In this document: piece by piece, positions 1 through 8,675 of the stretch | Layout of the letters: every line of letters begins with the position of its first letter | Numbering within the stretch: position 1 is the first letter of the stretch | Made by a program: the position numbers and the translations under genes | NCBI RefSeq assembly: GCF_000378245.1 | Contig: NZ_KB899500.1 | Location: 1 to 64,000 of the forward strand | Length of the DNA: 64,000 nucleotides | Reading direction: 5' to 3' | Source of the DNA: Aromatoleum toluclasticum ATCC 700605 | GTDB lineage: Bacteria; Pseudomonadota; Gammaproteobacteria; Burkholderiales; Rhodocyclaceae | The notes under the pieces: model-generated | Database searches by the model: none | What the model was told of the DNA's origin: nothing | Seen by the model: the letters and a program-made list of their open reading frames with translations, nothing else

Positions 1-146
1 GTATCCGGCGAGCGCCCCAGATAGCGGGCGAAGTTGCACACCGCGCGGATGTACGCGGACTGCGTCTTGGGATGGAGCTTGCGCATCCGCATGTCGTCGA
101 GCATGCGCTGGCGTAGGGGGCTGATCGGGCGGGTAGTCGTTTCCAT
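1..146 (-). CDS. Tyrosine recombinase, N-terminal fragment (runs off window)
   Basis: Only the first 48 codons lie in the window, reading leftward from an ATG whose complement is at 144-146. The peptide begins METTTRPISPLRQRMLDDMR and continues with the K-x-H/S-P-K-T-Q-x-x-Y-I-R-A-V pattern of the SAM-like core-binding domain of phage-type integrases. This N-terminus is typical of the recombinase gene that accompanies IS91-like elements, but the catalytic domain is outside the window, so the element type is an inference. A 6-bp inverted repeat (GAGGCG, 3-nt loop) lies just upstream at about 167-181. It sits beside a gene that lacks its 5' end, which is consistent with insertion here. Confidence 0.65.
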   Translation of the reverse strand, partial: METTTRPISPLRQRMLDDMRMRKLHPKTQSAYIRAVCNFARYLGRSPD

Positions 147-328
147 GACGTGCTCCTGTCGAAAACGAGGCGGGTCGCCTCATCTCCAACATGGCAGAGC
201 ACTGCCGATGCACACCCCCGACGTCCTGACCGTTCGAAGCGGTTCAGCGCGCCCTACCGCGAGAGCGGTTTAGTCCATGGGACAAGAACGGACATGGTCT
301 CGAAACCTTCTACGATCACATTGCCAGC

Positions 329-838
329 TTGATATTCGAGGTAGTGTCTGCTGCCTCCGCGGTCACTTCGCCAAAAGACTTGTGCTGGTGGATTCAGCGC
401 AACTCAGTCTGGGGGGAATTGTTCAACTTCGACCGGCTCAAGGGCAGGGCCGGTGCCGTCGTCAAGTTCAAGGTGCGCCGGCTCCTATACAACGAGATTG
501 CCGACATGAGGCGCTTTGCAAACTTCAAGGGGGCAAAGATTCTCGGCTTCTGCCTGAACGTGATGGGGTTCACCATCAGGCAAAACGACTATGACAAGGA
601 CAGTCGGGCGCTTCAGAAGGCCATGTTGGCCTGGACGAGGAAGCACTACGTCTGGCTGCACGGATACAACCCGCGCATCGCCGAGGCGTGCTTGGTGGAC
701 GGCACGACCTACGACCTGAAATACCGGCGACTGGTGCGTACGTATCCGGCCGAGGGGCTCCGACGCGAGCCGAGCTATGTCTATCTTGACCTCGATCCGG
801 CCCCGCCGGGGTCTGAGCTCCAAACGGCTACAAATTAA
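329..838 (+). CDS. Hypothetical protein, probably 5'-truncated
   Basis: No family recognised. The only in-frame start is a TTG at 329, giving 169 aa. However, the same frame is open back to 230 and reads like protein there (for example D-K-N-G-H-G-L-E-T-F-Y-D-H immediately before the TTG), with no ATG, GTG or TTG and an in-frame TGA at 227-229. The likeliest explanation is that the natural 5' end was removed when the neighbouring recombinase-carrying element inserted. The product is basic and soluble-looking, with a K-F-K-V-R-R-L-L-Y-N-E-I-A-D-M-R-R stretch and no membrane segment. It may be a decaying gene rather than an expressed one. Confidence 0.45.
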   Translation: MIFEVVSAASAVTSPKDLCWWIQRNSVWGELFNFDRLKGRAGAVVKFKVRRLLYNEIADMRRFANFKGAKILGFCLNVMGFTIRQNDYDKDSRALQKAMLAWTRKHYVWLHGYNPRIAEACLVDGTTYDLKYRRLVRTYPAEGLRREPSYVYLDLDPAPPGSELQTATN

Positions 839-842
839 AGAC

Positions 843-867
843 AGCGCGCGTAAAAAAGTTGCGCGCT
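843..867. terminator. Stem-loop just after the truncated gene
   Basis: A perfect 7-bp inverted repeat (AGCGCGC / GCGCGCT) encloses an 11-nt A-rich loop, five bases past the stop at 838. There is no T-run after the stem on the plus strand, so terminator function is uncertain. Confidence 0.3.
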
Positions 868-1041
868 ACACGACGGGCGGACGCAAGACGCAAGAGCCTG
901 TCATCGACCTCCCGCGAAACCGAACCGCGGCAATAGGGAGGTTCCAGTAGTAGCATGAACTCTGAAGCAGACGTAGAGGCAACTCGAAGAGCTACGGCGG
1001 CGGACCATACCATCGCTGCCATTGGCCTCGACATACGCCAA

Positions 1042-1064
1042 CGGCACGTGAGGCCGACGTGCCG
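1042..1064 (-). terminator. Stem-loop 3' of the LAL regulator gene
   Basis: A perfect 8-bp inverted repeat (CGGCACGT / ACGTGCCG, 7-nt loop) lies six bases beyond the stop codon of the LAL regulator. Its position fits transcript termination or 3'-end protection, but no clear T-tract follows. Confidence 0.4.
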
Positions 1065-1069
1065 CCCCC

Positions 1070-3775
1070 CTACTCCACCCCCTCCAGCAACCCCAACAAC
1101 TGCGCCCGCCTCACCACATGCTTCCGGTTCGCCGCATCCAGTTTGCCGAACAGGTTCTTGAGGTGCCACTTCACGGTTTCTTCGCCGACGCCCATCGCCT
1201 GGGCGACCTCCTTGTTGGAGAGGTTGCGCGCGAGGAGTTCGAGCACTTCGCGCTCCTTGGGCGTGAGCACCATGCTCGGGAGGGCGCGCGGGACGGCGGC
1301 GTCGCGGGTGGGCGCGGGCGCTGCCGGGCGCAGGACGCGGGCGACGGCGATGCTGCGGCCGGGCTCGGGATGGCCGCTCTCGTCTAGGGAGAGGTTGCGC
1401 GCCCAGTCGGCGATCGCGGGGTGGGCGTCGGCGAAGACGCGGACGAGGCCGTAGGTGTGGGCGAGGTCCATCGCTTCGCGCAGGAGTTCGCGTCCGTGTT
1501 CGCTGCTTCGGTCGAGCACCCAGGCGCGCAGCGCCATGTTTTCGATGTACGCGCGGCCGAGCTTGAGGCCGTCGGCGACGGGGGCGGCGCGTTCGAGGGC
1601 GTCGCGGGCGCTGCGCCAGTCCTGAGCGGCGATCGCGGCGTTGGCGTGGGCCATGGTGCGCTGCAGTTCGACCATGCGCTGCCACACGGGGCCGTGTTTG
1701 CCCTCCTCACGCGCGAGGATGTCGTCGATGCGCTGGGCGAGCGCGCGGCAGGTTTCCGGGCGGAAGCGGCCGGCGTGCATGCGCGCCTGTTCGGCGAGGC
1801 TGACGACGCACAGGCGCGGCATGTTGCGCGCGGCGCCGATCGCGAAAAGGGTCTCGAGGAGGTCCAGCGCACGGTGCTCGACCCCCTGCGCGGCGGCGAC
1901 ACGGGCGGCCGTGCGGTAGGCGAGCAGCGCGGTTTCGGGGGTGCCGGTGCGTTCCAGCACGTCGAGGCGGTTGGCGAGCAGCGCAGCGGCTTCATCGACG
2001 CGGTCGCGTTCGTAGGCCGCGGCGGCGAGCAGCGAGGCGAGCATGCACGACAGCGGATGGCGACGGCCGAGCGCTTCGTCGGCGTGCGCGAGCGCCGGGC
2101 GCAGCACCTCTTCGACTAGCCTCACCTGCCCTTCCCAGAGGTAGCTCAGGCCGGTGATGAACTCGCCCCAGCGCGCCGAATACGCGTAGGCGACGCCGTA
2201 TTCGCCGCGCGGCACCTGTTGTTGGTGACGGCGCGCGAGCGCCGGGTCGCCGCGCAGGATCGCGAGCACCGAAAGGCGGTTGGCATGCATCTGCAGCAGC
2301 CGTGGTTCGCGCGCGGGGGGCGCATCCACCCAGGGTTCGAAGAGGGCGATGCAGCGGTCGGGCTCGTCGGCGTAATAGGCGGCGCCGCTGGCGATGAGCG
2401 CGCACTCGTAGCGCAGGCCGACGTCGACGTCCGCCCCTTCGAGGATGCGCGCAACGAGGCGTTCGGCCGCGTCGTGGCGCTCGCTCAGCGCCAGCACCCA
2501 GGCGGCGGCGAGGCGTAGCCGCGGGCGCTTGTCGAGTTCGGCTTCGGGCAGCAGTTCCACCCAGTCGAGCACCATGCCGACCTGGCCTTGCAGCGCCGCT
2601 TCGTAGAGGCACTGCTCGGCGAGGCCGAAGGCGACGTCCCGCTCGCCCGCCGCGAGCGCGTGGCGGGCGGCCTCCTCGAGCATGCCGTGCGCTTCGAGCC
2701 AGCGCATCGCGCGCGTGTGCACTTCCGCCAGCTCGGCGGCGGGCAGTTCCGCGAGGCGGGCGCGCAGCGCGTCGCGCGCGAGCGTGTGCAGGCGGACCCA
2801 TTCGCTGTCGTCGCCGACGGCGAAGATCGGGATGTCGCGCATCAGCCGCGCCATGCGGTCGGCGGCGTCGGGAACGCCGGTGAGCGCGCCGCACAGGTCG
2901 GGGTGGAGCATGTCGACGGCCGAGAGGCGCGTAAGGAAGGCTGCGTCGTCCGGCGCGAGCTTGGCGAGCAGGCCACCGAGGAGCTGGTCCTGACGGCCGC
3001 CGGCACGGGCCGCGAGGGCGTCGACGACGAGACGCGGATCGCCGCCGCTTTCCAGTGCCGCGAGTGCGAGCTGCAGGCCGAGCGGCCAGCCTTCGATGAT
3101 CTCGTGGATGCGCGCGCAGGTGTCGGCATCCACCTTGTTAGCGAAACGGTTGCGCACGAGGTCGAGCGTCTCGTCGAGGCGGAAGCGCAAGGATTCCGCA
3201 CCCAGGAGCACGCAGTAGCCGTAGGAGCACAGGTCGGCCACCTCGCGGTCGAAGCCGCTGCGCGCGGCGGCGACGAGGCGCAGGTTCGGGGGCGCGTTGT
3301 GCAGCAGGTAGGACAGGAGCGTGAAGGACGCCTGGGGCAGGCGCTCCGCCTCGTCCACCATCAGCACGAGGTCGAGCGAAGTCTGCGCGACTTCGGCCAG
3401 CCAGGCGGTGACCCCTTCGAGCTCGCTCGCCGACGCGCCGGCGCCTTCGACGAGGATGCGGCCGAACGCCGGCCGGCCGCAGCCGGTGCGTACCGCCTGC
3501 ACGAGGCTCTGCAGCAGGCGCTGGGGGTCGGTGTGTTCATCGACGGACATCCACGCGACCGCCGCGCCGTGGGCGAGGATCTCGCGTCGCCACTGCGCGA
3601 GCAGCGAGGTCTTGCCGAAGCCCGGCGGGGCCTGCACGACAATCACCTGCCGGTCGCGGAACTGTTCTTCGTCGAGACTGAGCCGGGGCCGCAGCAGCAG
3701 GTGCCGCGGCGCGCGGGGCGGCGTGGTCTTGAGAACGAGTTCCGGCAGCACGGCAGCGCCGATCGCAGAGGTCAT
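1070..3775 (-). CDS. LuxR-family ATP-binding transcriptional regulator (LAL/MalT type)
   Basis: This is a cytoplasmic STAND/LAL activator of 901 aa, the usual MalT length. The start at 3775 (MTSAIGAAVLPEL) is preferred over an upstream ATG that would add an arginine-rich non-conserved extension. A Walker A motif (APPGFGKTS, about residues 49-57) and an LMVDEAERL Walker B-like segment form the N-terminal NTPase. A long alpha-helical TPR-like region follows, and the C-terminus carries a LuxR-type helix-turn-helix (LTPKEREVLELLARNLSNKE then VKWHLKNLFGKL). By family, an inducer plus ATP would cause oligomerisation and activation. It is transcribed divergently from the Rieske/TauD/BKACE gene run starting at 4007, so it is the probable activator of that run. 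The inducer cannot be read from sequence. Confidence 0.88.
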   Translation of the reverse strand: MTSAIGAAVLPELVLKTTPPRAPRHLLLRPRLSLDEEQFRDRQVIVVQAPPGFGKTSLLAQWRREILAHGAAVAWMSVDEHTDPQRLLQSLVQAVRTGCGRPAFGRILVEGAGASASELEGVTAWLAEVAQTSLDLVLMVDEAERLPQASFTLLSYLLHNAPPNLRLVAAARSGFDREVADLCSYGYCVLLGAESLRFRLDETLDLVRNRFANKVDADTCARIHEIIEGWPLGLQLALAALESGGDPRLVVDALAARAGGRQDQLLGGLLAKLAPDDAAFLTRLSAVDMLHPDLCGALTGVPDAADRMARLMRDIPIFAVGDDSEWVRLHTLARDALRARLAELPAAELAEVHTRAMRWLEAHGMLEEAARHALAAGERDVAFGLAEQCLYEAALQGQVGMVLDWVELLPEAELDKRPRLRLAAAWVLALSERHDAAERLVARILEGADVDVGLRYECALIASGAAYYADEPDRCIALFEPWVDAPPAREPRLLQMHANRLSVLAILRGDPALARRHQQQVPRGEYGVAYAYSARWGEFITGLSYLWEGQVRLVEEVLRPALAHADEALGRRHPLSCMLASLLAAAAYERDRVDEAAALLANRLDVLERTGTPETALLAYRTAARVAAAQGVEHRALDLLETLFAIGAARNMPRLCVVSLAEQARMHAGRFRPETCRALAQRIDDILAREEGKHGPVWQRMVELQRTMAHANAAIAAQDWRSARDALERAAPVADGLKLGRAYIENMALRAWVLDRSSEHGRELLREAMDLAHTYGLVRVFADAHPAIADWARNLSLDESGHPEPGRSIAVARVLRPAAPAPTRDAAVPRALPSMVLTPKEREVLELLARNLSNKEVAQAMGVGEETVKWHLKNLFGKLDAANRKHVVRRAQLLGLLEGVE

Positions 3776-3907
3776 GAACGTCCCGACAGGTTTGGATCCG
3801 GCACATGCGCCGCGGCGTTCGCACCTCCGGAAAGCGGAGAGCACCGCACGGGGCGCCATTGCAGCTTATACCCGCGCTTGCGCGGAGGCTGGGCAATTAT
3901 AGGCATA

Positions 3908-3945
3908 CCCCCCGTGGGGGGCCTCCCCCCCTTATACGAGGGGGG
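3908..3945. repeat. Tandem C/G-run palindromes in the divergent promoter region
   Basis: Six C, GT and six G form a perfect stem at 3908-3921. Seven C at 3925-3931 and six G at 3940-3945 flank TTATACGA and form a second stem, and the first G-run can pair alternatively with the second C-run. This lies between the divergent LAL gene and the Rieske ferredoxin. It could be a REP-like element, an attenuator or an operator; the sequence does not decide. Confidence 0.35.
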
Positions 3946-4006
3946 TGGCCCTTGCACCCCCTCTCTACCATCCGTTTCAAGTCATCCCCCATGCGAGGAG
4001 AAGCGG

Positions 4007-4321
4007 ATGCAATACGTCGATGTCTGCGCACTGGAAAACATCGCCCCGGGCGCATCGCTGGCCGTGCGTGCCGGCGGCCGCGACCTGGCGCTGTTCAATG
4101 TCGAAGGCGTGGTGCATGCGATCGAGAACGCATGTCGCCATGCCGGCGCGGCCCTCGCGGGCGGAAAGCTGTGCGGCCGGATTGTCGCCTGCCCGGCCCA
4201 CGGATGGAAATACGACGTCACGACGGGCGCACTGCTCGTGGCTCCCGAGATGTCGGTACAGAAATATCCGGTCGAAATTGTCGACGGCAGGGTGCGCGTC
4301 GCGCCCGGCAGCGCCGCCTGA
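4007..4321 (+). CDS. Rieske [2Fe-2S] ferredoxin
   Basis: A 104-aa single-domain soluble Rieske protein. The cluster ligands are visible as C-R-H (about residues 44-46) and C-P-A-H (about 63-66) within the normal spacing, followed by G-W-K-Y-D. The start at 4007 has an AGGAG about 8 bases upstream. The size matches NirD/NdoA-like ferredoxins that donate electrons to oxygenases, or stand-alone Rieske proteins of unknown partner. No Rieske oxygenase alpha subunit is in the window, so the electron acceptor is unknown. First gene of the run facing the LAL regulator. Confidence 0.88.
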   Translation: MQYVDVCALENIAPGASLAVRAGGRDLALFNVEGVVHAIENACRHAGAALAGGKLCGRIVACPAHGWKYDVTTGALLVAPEMSVQKYPVEIVDGRVRVAPGSAA

Positions 4322-4352
4322 GTCCCCACCCGCCCAGCCTCCAGGAGTAGCC

Positions 4353-5378
4353 ATGTATCGCCATCTGCTCGTGCCCATCGACGGTACCGACCTCGCGACC
4401 GAAACCGTCAGCAACGCCGTCGAATTCGCCCGCAGCCTGGGTGCCCGCATCACCTTCTTCCACGCGCAGCCGAACCATGCGGCGGCGTTCGGCGGCGAGG
4501 CCGAGATCGTGCGCCTGACCTCGCCGGCGGACTTCGCCTACGCCTACCAGGGGCGGGCACGCGAACTGCTGGCAAAGGCCGAATCGGCGGCGCGGGCGCT
4601 CGGTGTGCCGTGCGATTCCTCCACCTCAGTGAGCGATTCGCCTTATCGCGCGATCATCGCCGCGGCACACGACGCCGGCTGCGATCTCATCTACATGGCT
4701 TCGCACGGACGGCGCAGCAGCATCGGCATGATGCTGGGCTCACAGACACTGAAAGTGCTGGTGAACGCGGGGATCCCGGTGCTGGTCGCGGCGACGTCGA
4801 GTCCGCCCGCCACCTCACAGGCGATCGGCATCATCCGCGACGAGCACCGGTCGCTCGCCGCGGTGCTGCACGCGTGGCTACACCTGCTGGAATCCGACAG
4901 CGGCCCAGCCGAGGGCTCACGCGACGAACTGATGCGCGCGATGCTTCATTACATCAAGGCCTTCCCGGTCGCGCTGCACCACCCGAAGGAAGAGGACTAC
5001 CTGTTCCGCAAGCTGCGCGAACGCACCTCGCAGTGCAACGCCGAACTGGATGAACTGGAACGCCAGCACGAGCGCGACCTTCAGCTGGTGGATGAACTGG
5101 CGAAGGCGGTGGACCGCCATGCCGCGGGCGAGGCGGACCTCGCAACCGTGAAGGAAGCGGTGAGCCGCTATGCGCTCTTCATCTGGGAGCACATGGGGCG
5201 CGAGGAAGGCGTGATCCTGCCCGCCGCGCAGCGCTACCTGACCCCATCCGACTGGGACGAGATCAACGCAGCCTTCTCCGAAAACTGCGATCCGCGCTTC
5301 GGTCGCGACACCGACGCGGAATTCAAGCGGCTGTTCTCGCGCATCGTGAATCTCGCGCCCTCGCCCGCGAAGCAATAA
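4353..5378 (+). CDS. UspA - hemerythrin (HHE) fusion protein
   Basis: A 341-aa cytoplasmic protein with two domains. Residues 1 to about 145 are a universal stress protein fold: MYRHLLVPIDGT at the N-terminus, and S-H-G-R-R-S-S-I-G-M-M-L-G-S followed by I-P-V-L-V-A, the ATP-loop signature region. Residues from about 155 to 300 form a hemerythrin-like four-helix bundle with candidate di-iron ligands in DEHRSL, HHPKEEDYLF, ERQHERD and WEHMGREEG. Such proteins bind O2 or respond to NO and redox state. The gene lies 31 bp after the Rieske gene with a good AGGAG site, so cotranscription is likely. The combination suggests stress or oxygen/NO sensing attached to a catabolic operon. Confidence 0.85.
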   Translation: MYRHLLVPIDGTDLATETVSNAVEFARSLGARITFFHAQPNHAAAFGGEAEIVRLTSPADFAYAYQGRARELLAKAESAARALGVPCDSSTSVSDSPYRAIIAAAHDAGCDLIYMASHGRRSSIGMMLGSQTLKVLVNAGIPVLVAATSSPPATSQAIGIIRDEHRSLAAVLHAWLHLLESDSGPAEGSRDELMRAMLHYIKAFPVALHHPKEEDYLFRKLRERTSQCNAELDELERQHERDLQLVDELAKAVDRHAAGEADLATVKEAVSRYALFIWEHMGREEGVILPAAQRYLTPSDWDEINAAFSENCDPRFGRDTDAEFKRLFSRIVNLAPSPAKQ

Positions 5379-5437
5379 AGAGCTTTACTTAAAACATACC
5401 GCGGCCGCACTTCGCGCCGCAGCAAGGAGCACACAGC

Positions 5438-6418
5438 ATGGCTAATGCGATTCGAATCCACGAGACCGGCGCGCCGGAAGTGATGCGCTGGGAATCCGTC
5501 GAAGTCGGCAACCCCGGCCCGGGCCAGGTCCGCCTGCGCCACGAGGCCGTCGGCCTGAACTTCGCCGACACCTATTTCCGCACCGGCCTGTATCCGATCC
5601 CCATGCCCAACGGCCTGGGCGTCGAGGCCGCGGGCGTGGTCGAGGCGGTCGGTGAAGGCGTGACGAACGTCGCCGAAGGCGACCGCGTCACCTACACCGG
5701 CTTCGTGAATACGCTCGGCGCCTACAGCACCGCCCGCCTCATCCCCGCCGCGCCGCTGATCAAGCTGCCGGACGCGATCTCGTGCGAGACGGCCGCCGCG
5801 ATGACGATGCGCGGCCTGACCTCGGCCTACCTGATGCGCCGCATCTGGCCGCTCAACGCCAGCGACACGATCCTGATCCACGCGGCGGCGGGCGGTGTCG
5901 GCCTGATCGTGTGCCAGTGGGCGAAGCTGCTGGGCCTCACCGTGATCGGCACGGTGTCGAGCGAGGAGAAGGCGGAGATCGTGCGTGCGCACGGCTGCGA
6001 CCACGTGATCTTCTACCGGCGGGAAGACGTCGCGGCGCGTGTGCGCGAAATCACCAACGGCGCCGGCGTGTCGGTGGTGTTCGACAGCGTTGGCAAGACA
6101 ACCTTCGAGGGCTCGCTCGCCTCACTCAAGCGCCGCGGCCTGATGGTGTGCTTCGGCACCGCGTCCGGCCCGATCGATGCCTTCAACCCGCAACTGCTCG
6201 CGATGAAGGGTTCGCTCTACCTGACCCGCCCGGCGCTGGCCGACTACATCGCCACCCCGGAAGAACGCGACGCGCTCGCCGGCGAGCTCTTCGACCACGT
6301 CGCCGCCGGCCGCATCAAGATCGAGATCAACCAGCGCTATGCGCTGCAGGACGCCGTGCAGGCGCACCGGGACATGGAAGCCGGCAAGACGATCGGCTCG
6401 TCGATCTTCACGGTCTGA
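5438..6418 (+). CDS. NADPH:quinone oxidoreductase (zinc-independent MDR family)
   Basis: A 326-aa protein of the medium-chain dehydrogenase/reductase superfamily, quinone-reductase branch. Diagnostic features are an N-terminal MANAIRIHETGAPEVMRW, the Rossmann nucleotide loop A-A-A-G-G-V-G-L near residue 150, and the absence of the catalytic zinc cysteine cluster. It reduces quinones or alpha,beta-unsaturated carbonyls with NADPH. An AAGGAG site precedes the ATG. It is 59 bp from the UspA-hemerythrin gene and 89 bp from the dioxygenase gene, consistent with one transcript. Reduction of an enone intermediate is an equally possible role. Confidence 0.88.
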   Translation: MANAIRIHETGAPEVMRWESVEVGNPGPGQVRLRHEAVGLNFADTYFRTGLYPIPMPNGLGVEAAGVVEAVGEGVTNVAEGDRVTYTGFVNTLGAYSTARLIPAAPLIKLPDAISCETAAAMTMRGLTSAYLMRRIWPLNASDTILIHAAAGGVGLIVCQWAKLLGLTVIGTVSSEEKAEIVRAHGCDHVIFYRREDVAARVREITNGAGVSVVFDSVGKTTFEGSLASLKRRGLMVCFGTASGPIDAFNPQLLAMKGSLYLTRPALADYIATPEERDALAGELFDHVAAGRIKIEINQRYALQDAVQAHRDMEAGKTIGSSIFTV

Positions 6419-6507
6419 CCGGAAATAGCGTCCCGACAGAGAGACAAGAAAACCACGGACGCCCTTTCACCCGACATACCCGTCAGACCACACCTGGAGA
6501 CAGCTTC

Positions 6508-7446
6508 ATGAACCAGACGACTCAGGATAAGCCCGCTGCACCGGCCTTTGTGCGGCCGGGAGCGTTGAACAGCTCGGTGAAGTTCGAGCCGCTCACCGCG
6601 AGCATCGGCGCCGAACTGATCAACGTGAACCTCGGCGACGCCTCGCGCGATCCGGCGCTCTTTGCCGAGATCAAGGCCCTGCTGCTCGAATACAAGGTGC
6701 TGTTCCTGCGCGATCAGGACATCACCCGCGCCGAACATGTCGCCTTCGCGGAGCGCTTCGGCAAGCTCGAAGACCACCCCGTGGCCGGCAGCCACCCGGA
6801 ACACCCCGGCCTCGTGCAGATCTACAAGTCGCCCGACCAGCCGATGGACCGCTACGAAAACGCCTGGCACACCGACGCCACCTGGCGCGAGGCGCCCCCG
6901 ATGGGCTGCGTGCTGCGCTGCGTGGAATGCCCGCCGGTCGGCGGCGACACGATGTGGGCGAACATGATGCTGGCGTACGAGCGCCTGCCCGAGGACATCA
7001 AGGCGAAGATCGCCCACCTGCGCGCCCGCCACAGCATTGAGGCGAGCTTCGGGGCGGCGATGCCGATCGAGAAGCGCCTGGCGCTGAAGGCCCAGTACCC
7101 GGACCCTGAACACCCGGTGGTGCGCCTGCATCCCGAGACCGGCGAGAAGGTGCTGTTCGTGAACGCCTTCACGACCCACTTCACCAACTTCCACACCCCG
7201 GCCAACGTGCGCTTCGGCCAGGACTACGCCCCGGGCGCGTCCGAGCTGATGCAGTACCTGATCCGCCAGGCCTTCGTCCCCGAGTACCAGGTGCGCTGGC
7301 GCTGGAAGCCCAACAGCATGGCGATCTGGGACAACCGCAGCACCCAGCACTACGCCGTCATGGACTACGCGCCCTGCCATCGCAAGATGGAACGCGCCGG
7401 CATCATCGGCGACAAGCCCTGCGGCCTCGAAGGCCCCGGCGCCTGA
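6508..7446 (+). CDS. TauD/TfdA-type Fe(II)/2-oxoglutarate dioxygenase
   Basis: A 312-aa non-heme iron oxygenase. The iron facial triad is visible as H-T-D in NAWHTDATW (about residues 121-123) and the distal His in TQHYAVMDY near the C-terminus, with a downstream arginine (H-R-K-M-E-R) as candidate 2-oxoglutarate ligand. By family it hydroxylates a substrate such as a sulfonate, phenoxyacid, alpha-amino acid or betaine, and converts 2-oxoglutarate to succinate and CO2. It precedes a BKACE gene by 55 bp. The pair suggests hydroxylation of a chain followed, after oxidation, by beta-keto-acid cleavage. The substrate is not determinable from sequence. Confidence 0.88.
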   Translation: MNQTTQDKPAAPAFVRPGALNSSVKFEPLTASIGAELINVNLGDASRDPALFAEIKALLLEYKVLFLRDQDITRAEHVAFAERFGKLEDHPVAGSHPEHPGLVQIYKSPDQPMDRYENAWHTDATWREAPPMGCVLRCVECPPVGGDTMWANMMLAYERLPEDIKAKIAHLRARHSIEASFGAAMPIEKRLALKAQYPDPEHPVVRLHPETGEKVLFVNAFTTHFTNFHTPANVRFGQDYAPGASELMQYLIRQAFVPEYQVRWRWKPNSMAIWDNRSTQHYAVMDYAPCHRKMERAGIIGDKPCGLEGPGA

Positions 7447-7501
7447 AGCGCGCCGACACGAATCCCCCAATCGCTACCTATCCCTGCAAGGAGCCCCTGA
7501 C

Positions 7502-8560
7502 ATGAATTTCCTCGACGGATCGCTGTTCCCCGAAAACCAGCAGAAACTCGTCATCACCGCCGCCCCCTACGGCCCGGAGTGGATGCCTTCCGATTTCCCC
7601 GAAGACATTCCCGTGACGATGGAGGAGCAGATCCAGAAGGCGGTCGACTGCTACAACGCCGGCGCCACCGTGCTGCACGTGCATGTGCGCGAACTCGACG
7701 GCCACGGGTCGAAGCGCCTGTCGAAATTCAATGAACTGCTGGCCGGCATCCGCGCCCGCGTGCCGGACATGATCCTGCAGGTCGGCGGTTCGATCTCCTT
7801 CGCCCCCGAAGGCGAGGGCGAAGCGGCCAAGTGGCTGTCTGACGACACCCGCCACATGCTCGCCGAGCTGCAGCCGACGCCCGACCAGGTGACGATCGCG
7901 ATCAACACCAACCAGATGAACGTGGTCGAGCAGATGTGCGCCGCCGACGTCGCCGGCACCTCGCTGGGCGAGCCGGCGATGTACAAGGCCTACCGCGAGA
8001 TGACGATCCCGGCCGGACCCGACTGGGTCGAGGAGCACATCCGTCGCCTGTCGTCGAAGGGCATCCAGACGCACTTCCAGCTGGCGACGATCTCGCAGCT
8101 CGAAACCGTCGAGCGCATGATGCGCCGCGGCGTCTGCAACGTGCCGCTGATCCTGACCTGGGTGGCGATCGGCGGCGGTTTCGACGCGCCGAACCTCTAC
8201 AACCTGGCGAACTTCGTGCGCGCCTGCCCGGACGGCTCGGTGCTGACGCTGGAAACCTCCATGCTCAACGTGCTGCCGCTCAACATGATGGCGATCGCGA
8301 TGGGCCTGCACGTGCGCTGCGGCATCGAGGACAACATCTGGACCCAGCGCCGCGACCGCAAAATGGGTTCCATCGAGCAGATCGAACAGCTCGTGCGCCT
8401 GTCGCGCGAGTTCGGCCGCGACGTCGCCAACGGCAAGGAAGCGCGCGAGATCTACAAGATCGGCACGTTCTACGAAGGTGCCGACGAAACCCTCGCCAAG
8501 AACGGCTTCGCCCCGAACCGCAAGCCGGGCCAGGTCGGCTTCCTGCAGCACGCAGCATGA
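7502..8560 (+). CDS. Beta-keto acid cleavage enzyme (BKACE, DUF849 family)
   Basis: A 352-aa member of the zinc-dependent BKACE family, which condenses a beta-keto acid with acetyl-CoA to give acetoacetate and a new CoA ester. It has the family start (L-V-I-T-A-A-P), the zinc-binding H-V-H-V-R motif near residue 60, a G-G-S-I loop and a late E-D-N-I-W-T segment contributing the glutamate. Known members act on 3-keto-5-aminohexanoate, dehydrocarnitine or similar compounds. It is located between the TauD-type dioxygenase and an MFS transporter. An AAGGAG site lies close upstream of the ATG. Confidence 0.87.
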   Translation: MNFLDGSLFPENQQKLVITAAPYGPEWMPSDFPEDIPVTMEEQIQKAVDCYNAGATVLHVHVRELDGHGSKRLSKFNELLAGIRARVPDMILQVGGSISFAPEGEGEAAKWLSDDTRHMLAELQPTPDQVTIAINTNQMNVVEQMCAADVAGTSLGEPAMYKAYREMTIPAGPDWVEEHIRRLSSKGIQTHFQLATISQLETVERMMRRGVCNVPLILTWVAIGGGFDAPNLYNLANFVRACPDGSVLTLETSMLNVLPLNMMAIAMGLHVRCGIEDNIWTQRRDRKMGSIEQIEQLVRLSREFGRDVANGKEAREIYKIGTFYEGADETLAKNGFAPNRKPGQVGFLQHAA

Positions 8561-8590
8561 TTCTCGGCACAAGGTAATACCGATGCAGTA

Positions 8591-8622
8591 CGGGCAAGGG
8601 AGCGATTTCGCCCCCTTGCCCG
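8591..8622 (+). terminator. Strong stem-loop between BKACE and MFS genes
   Basis: A perfect 10-bp stem (CGGGCAAGGG / CCCTTGCCCG) with a 12-nt loop sits 31 bp after the BKACE stop. It is followed by CATAAAGC rather than a T-run. It may attenuate read-through into the transporter gene or stabilise the upstream mRNA. Confidence 0.4.
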
Positions 8623-8675
8623 CATAAAGCGCCGTCCCGCGATGCCGGAACGGCCACCAATAAGAGGAGACAAGC

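Noticed and set aside
34-273. 79-codon ORF overlapping the recombinase fragment
   Set aside because: It is antisense to a recognisable integrase N-terminus and has Arg/Ser-rich shadow composition.
2588-4006. Long plus-strand frame opposite the LAL regulator
   Set aside because: It is the antisense shadow of a high-GC gene; only its last part (from 4007) is the real Rieske gene.
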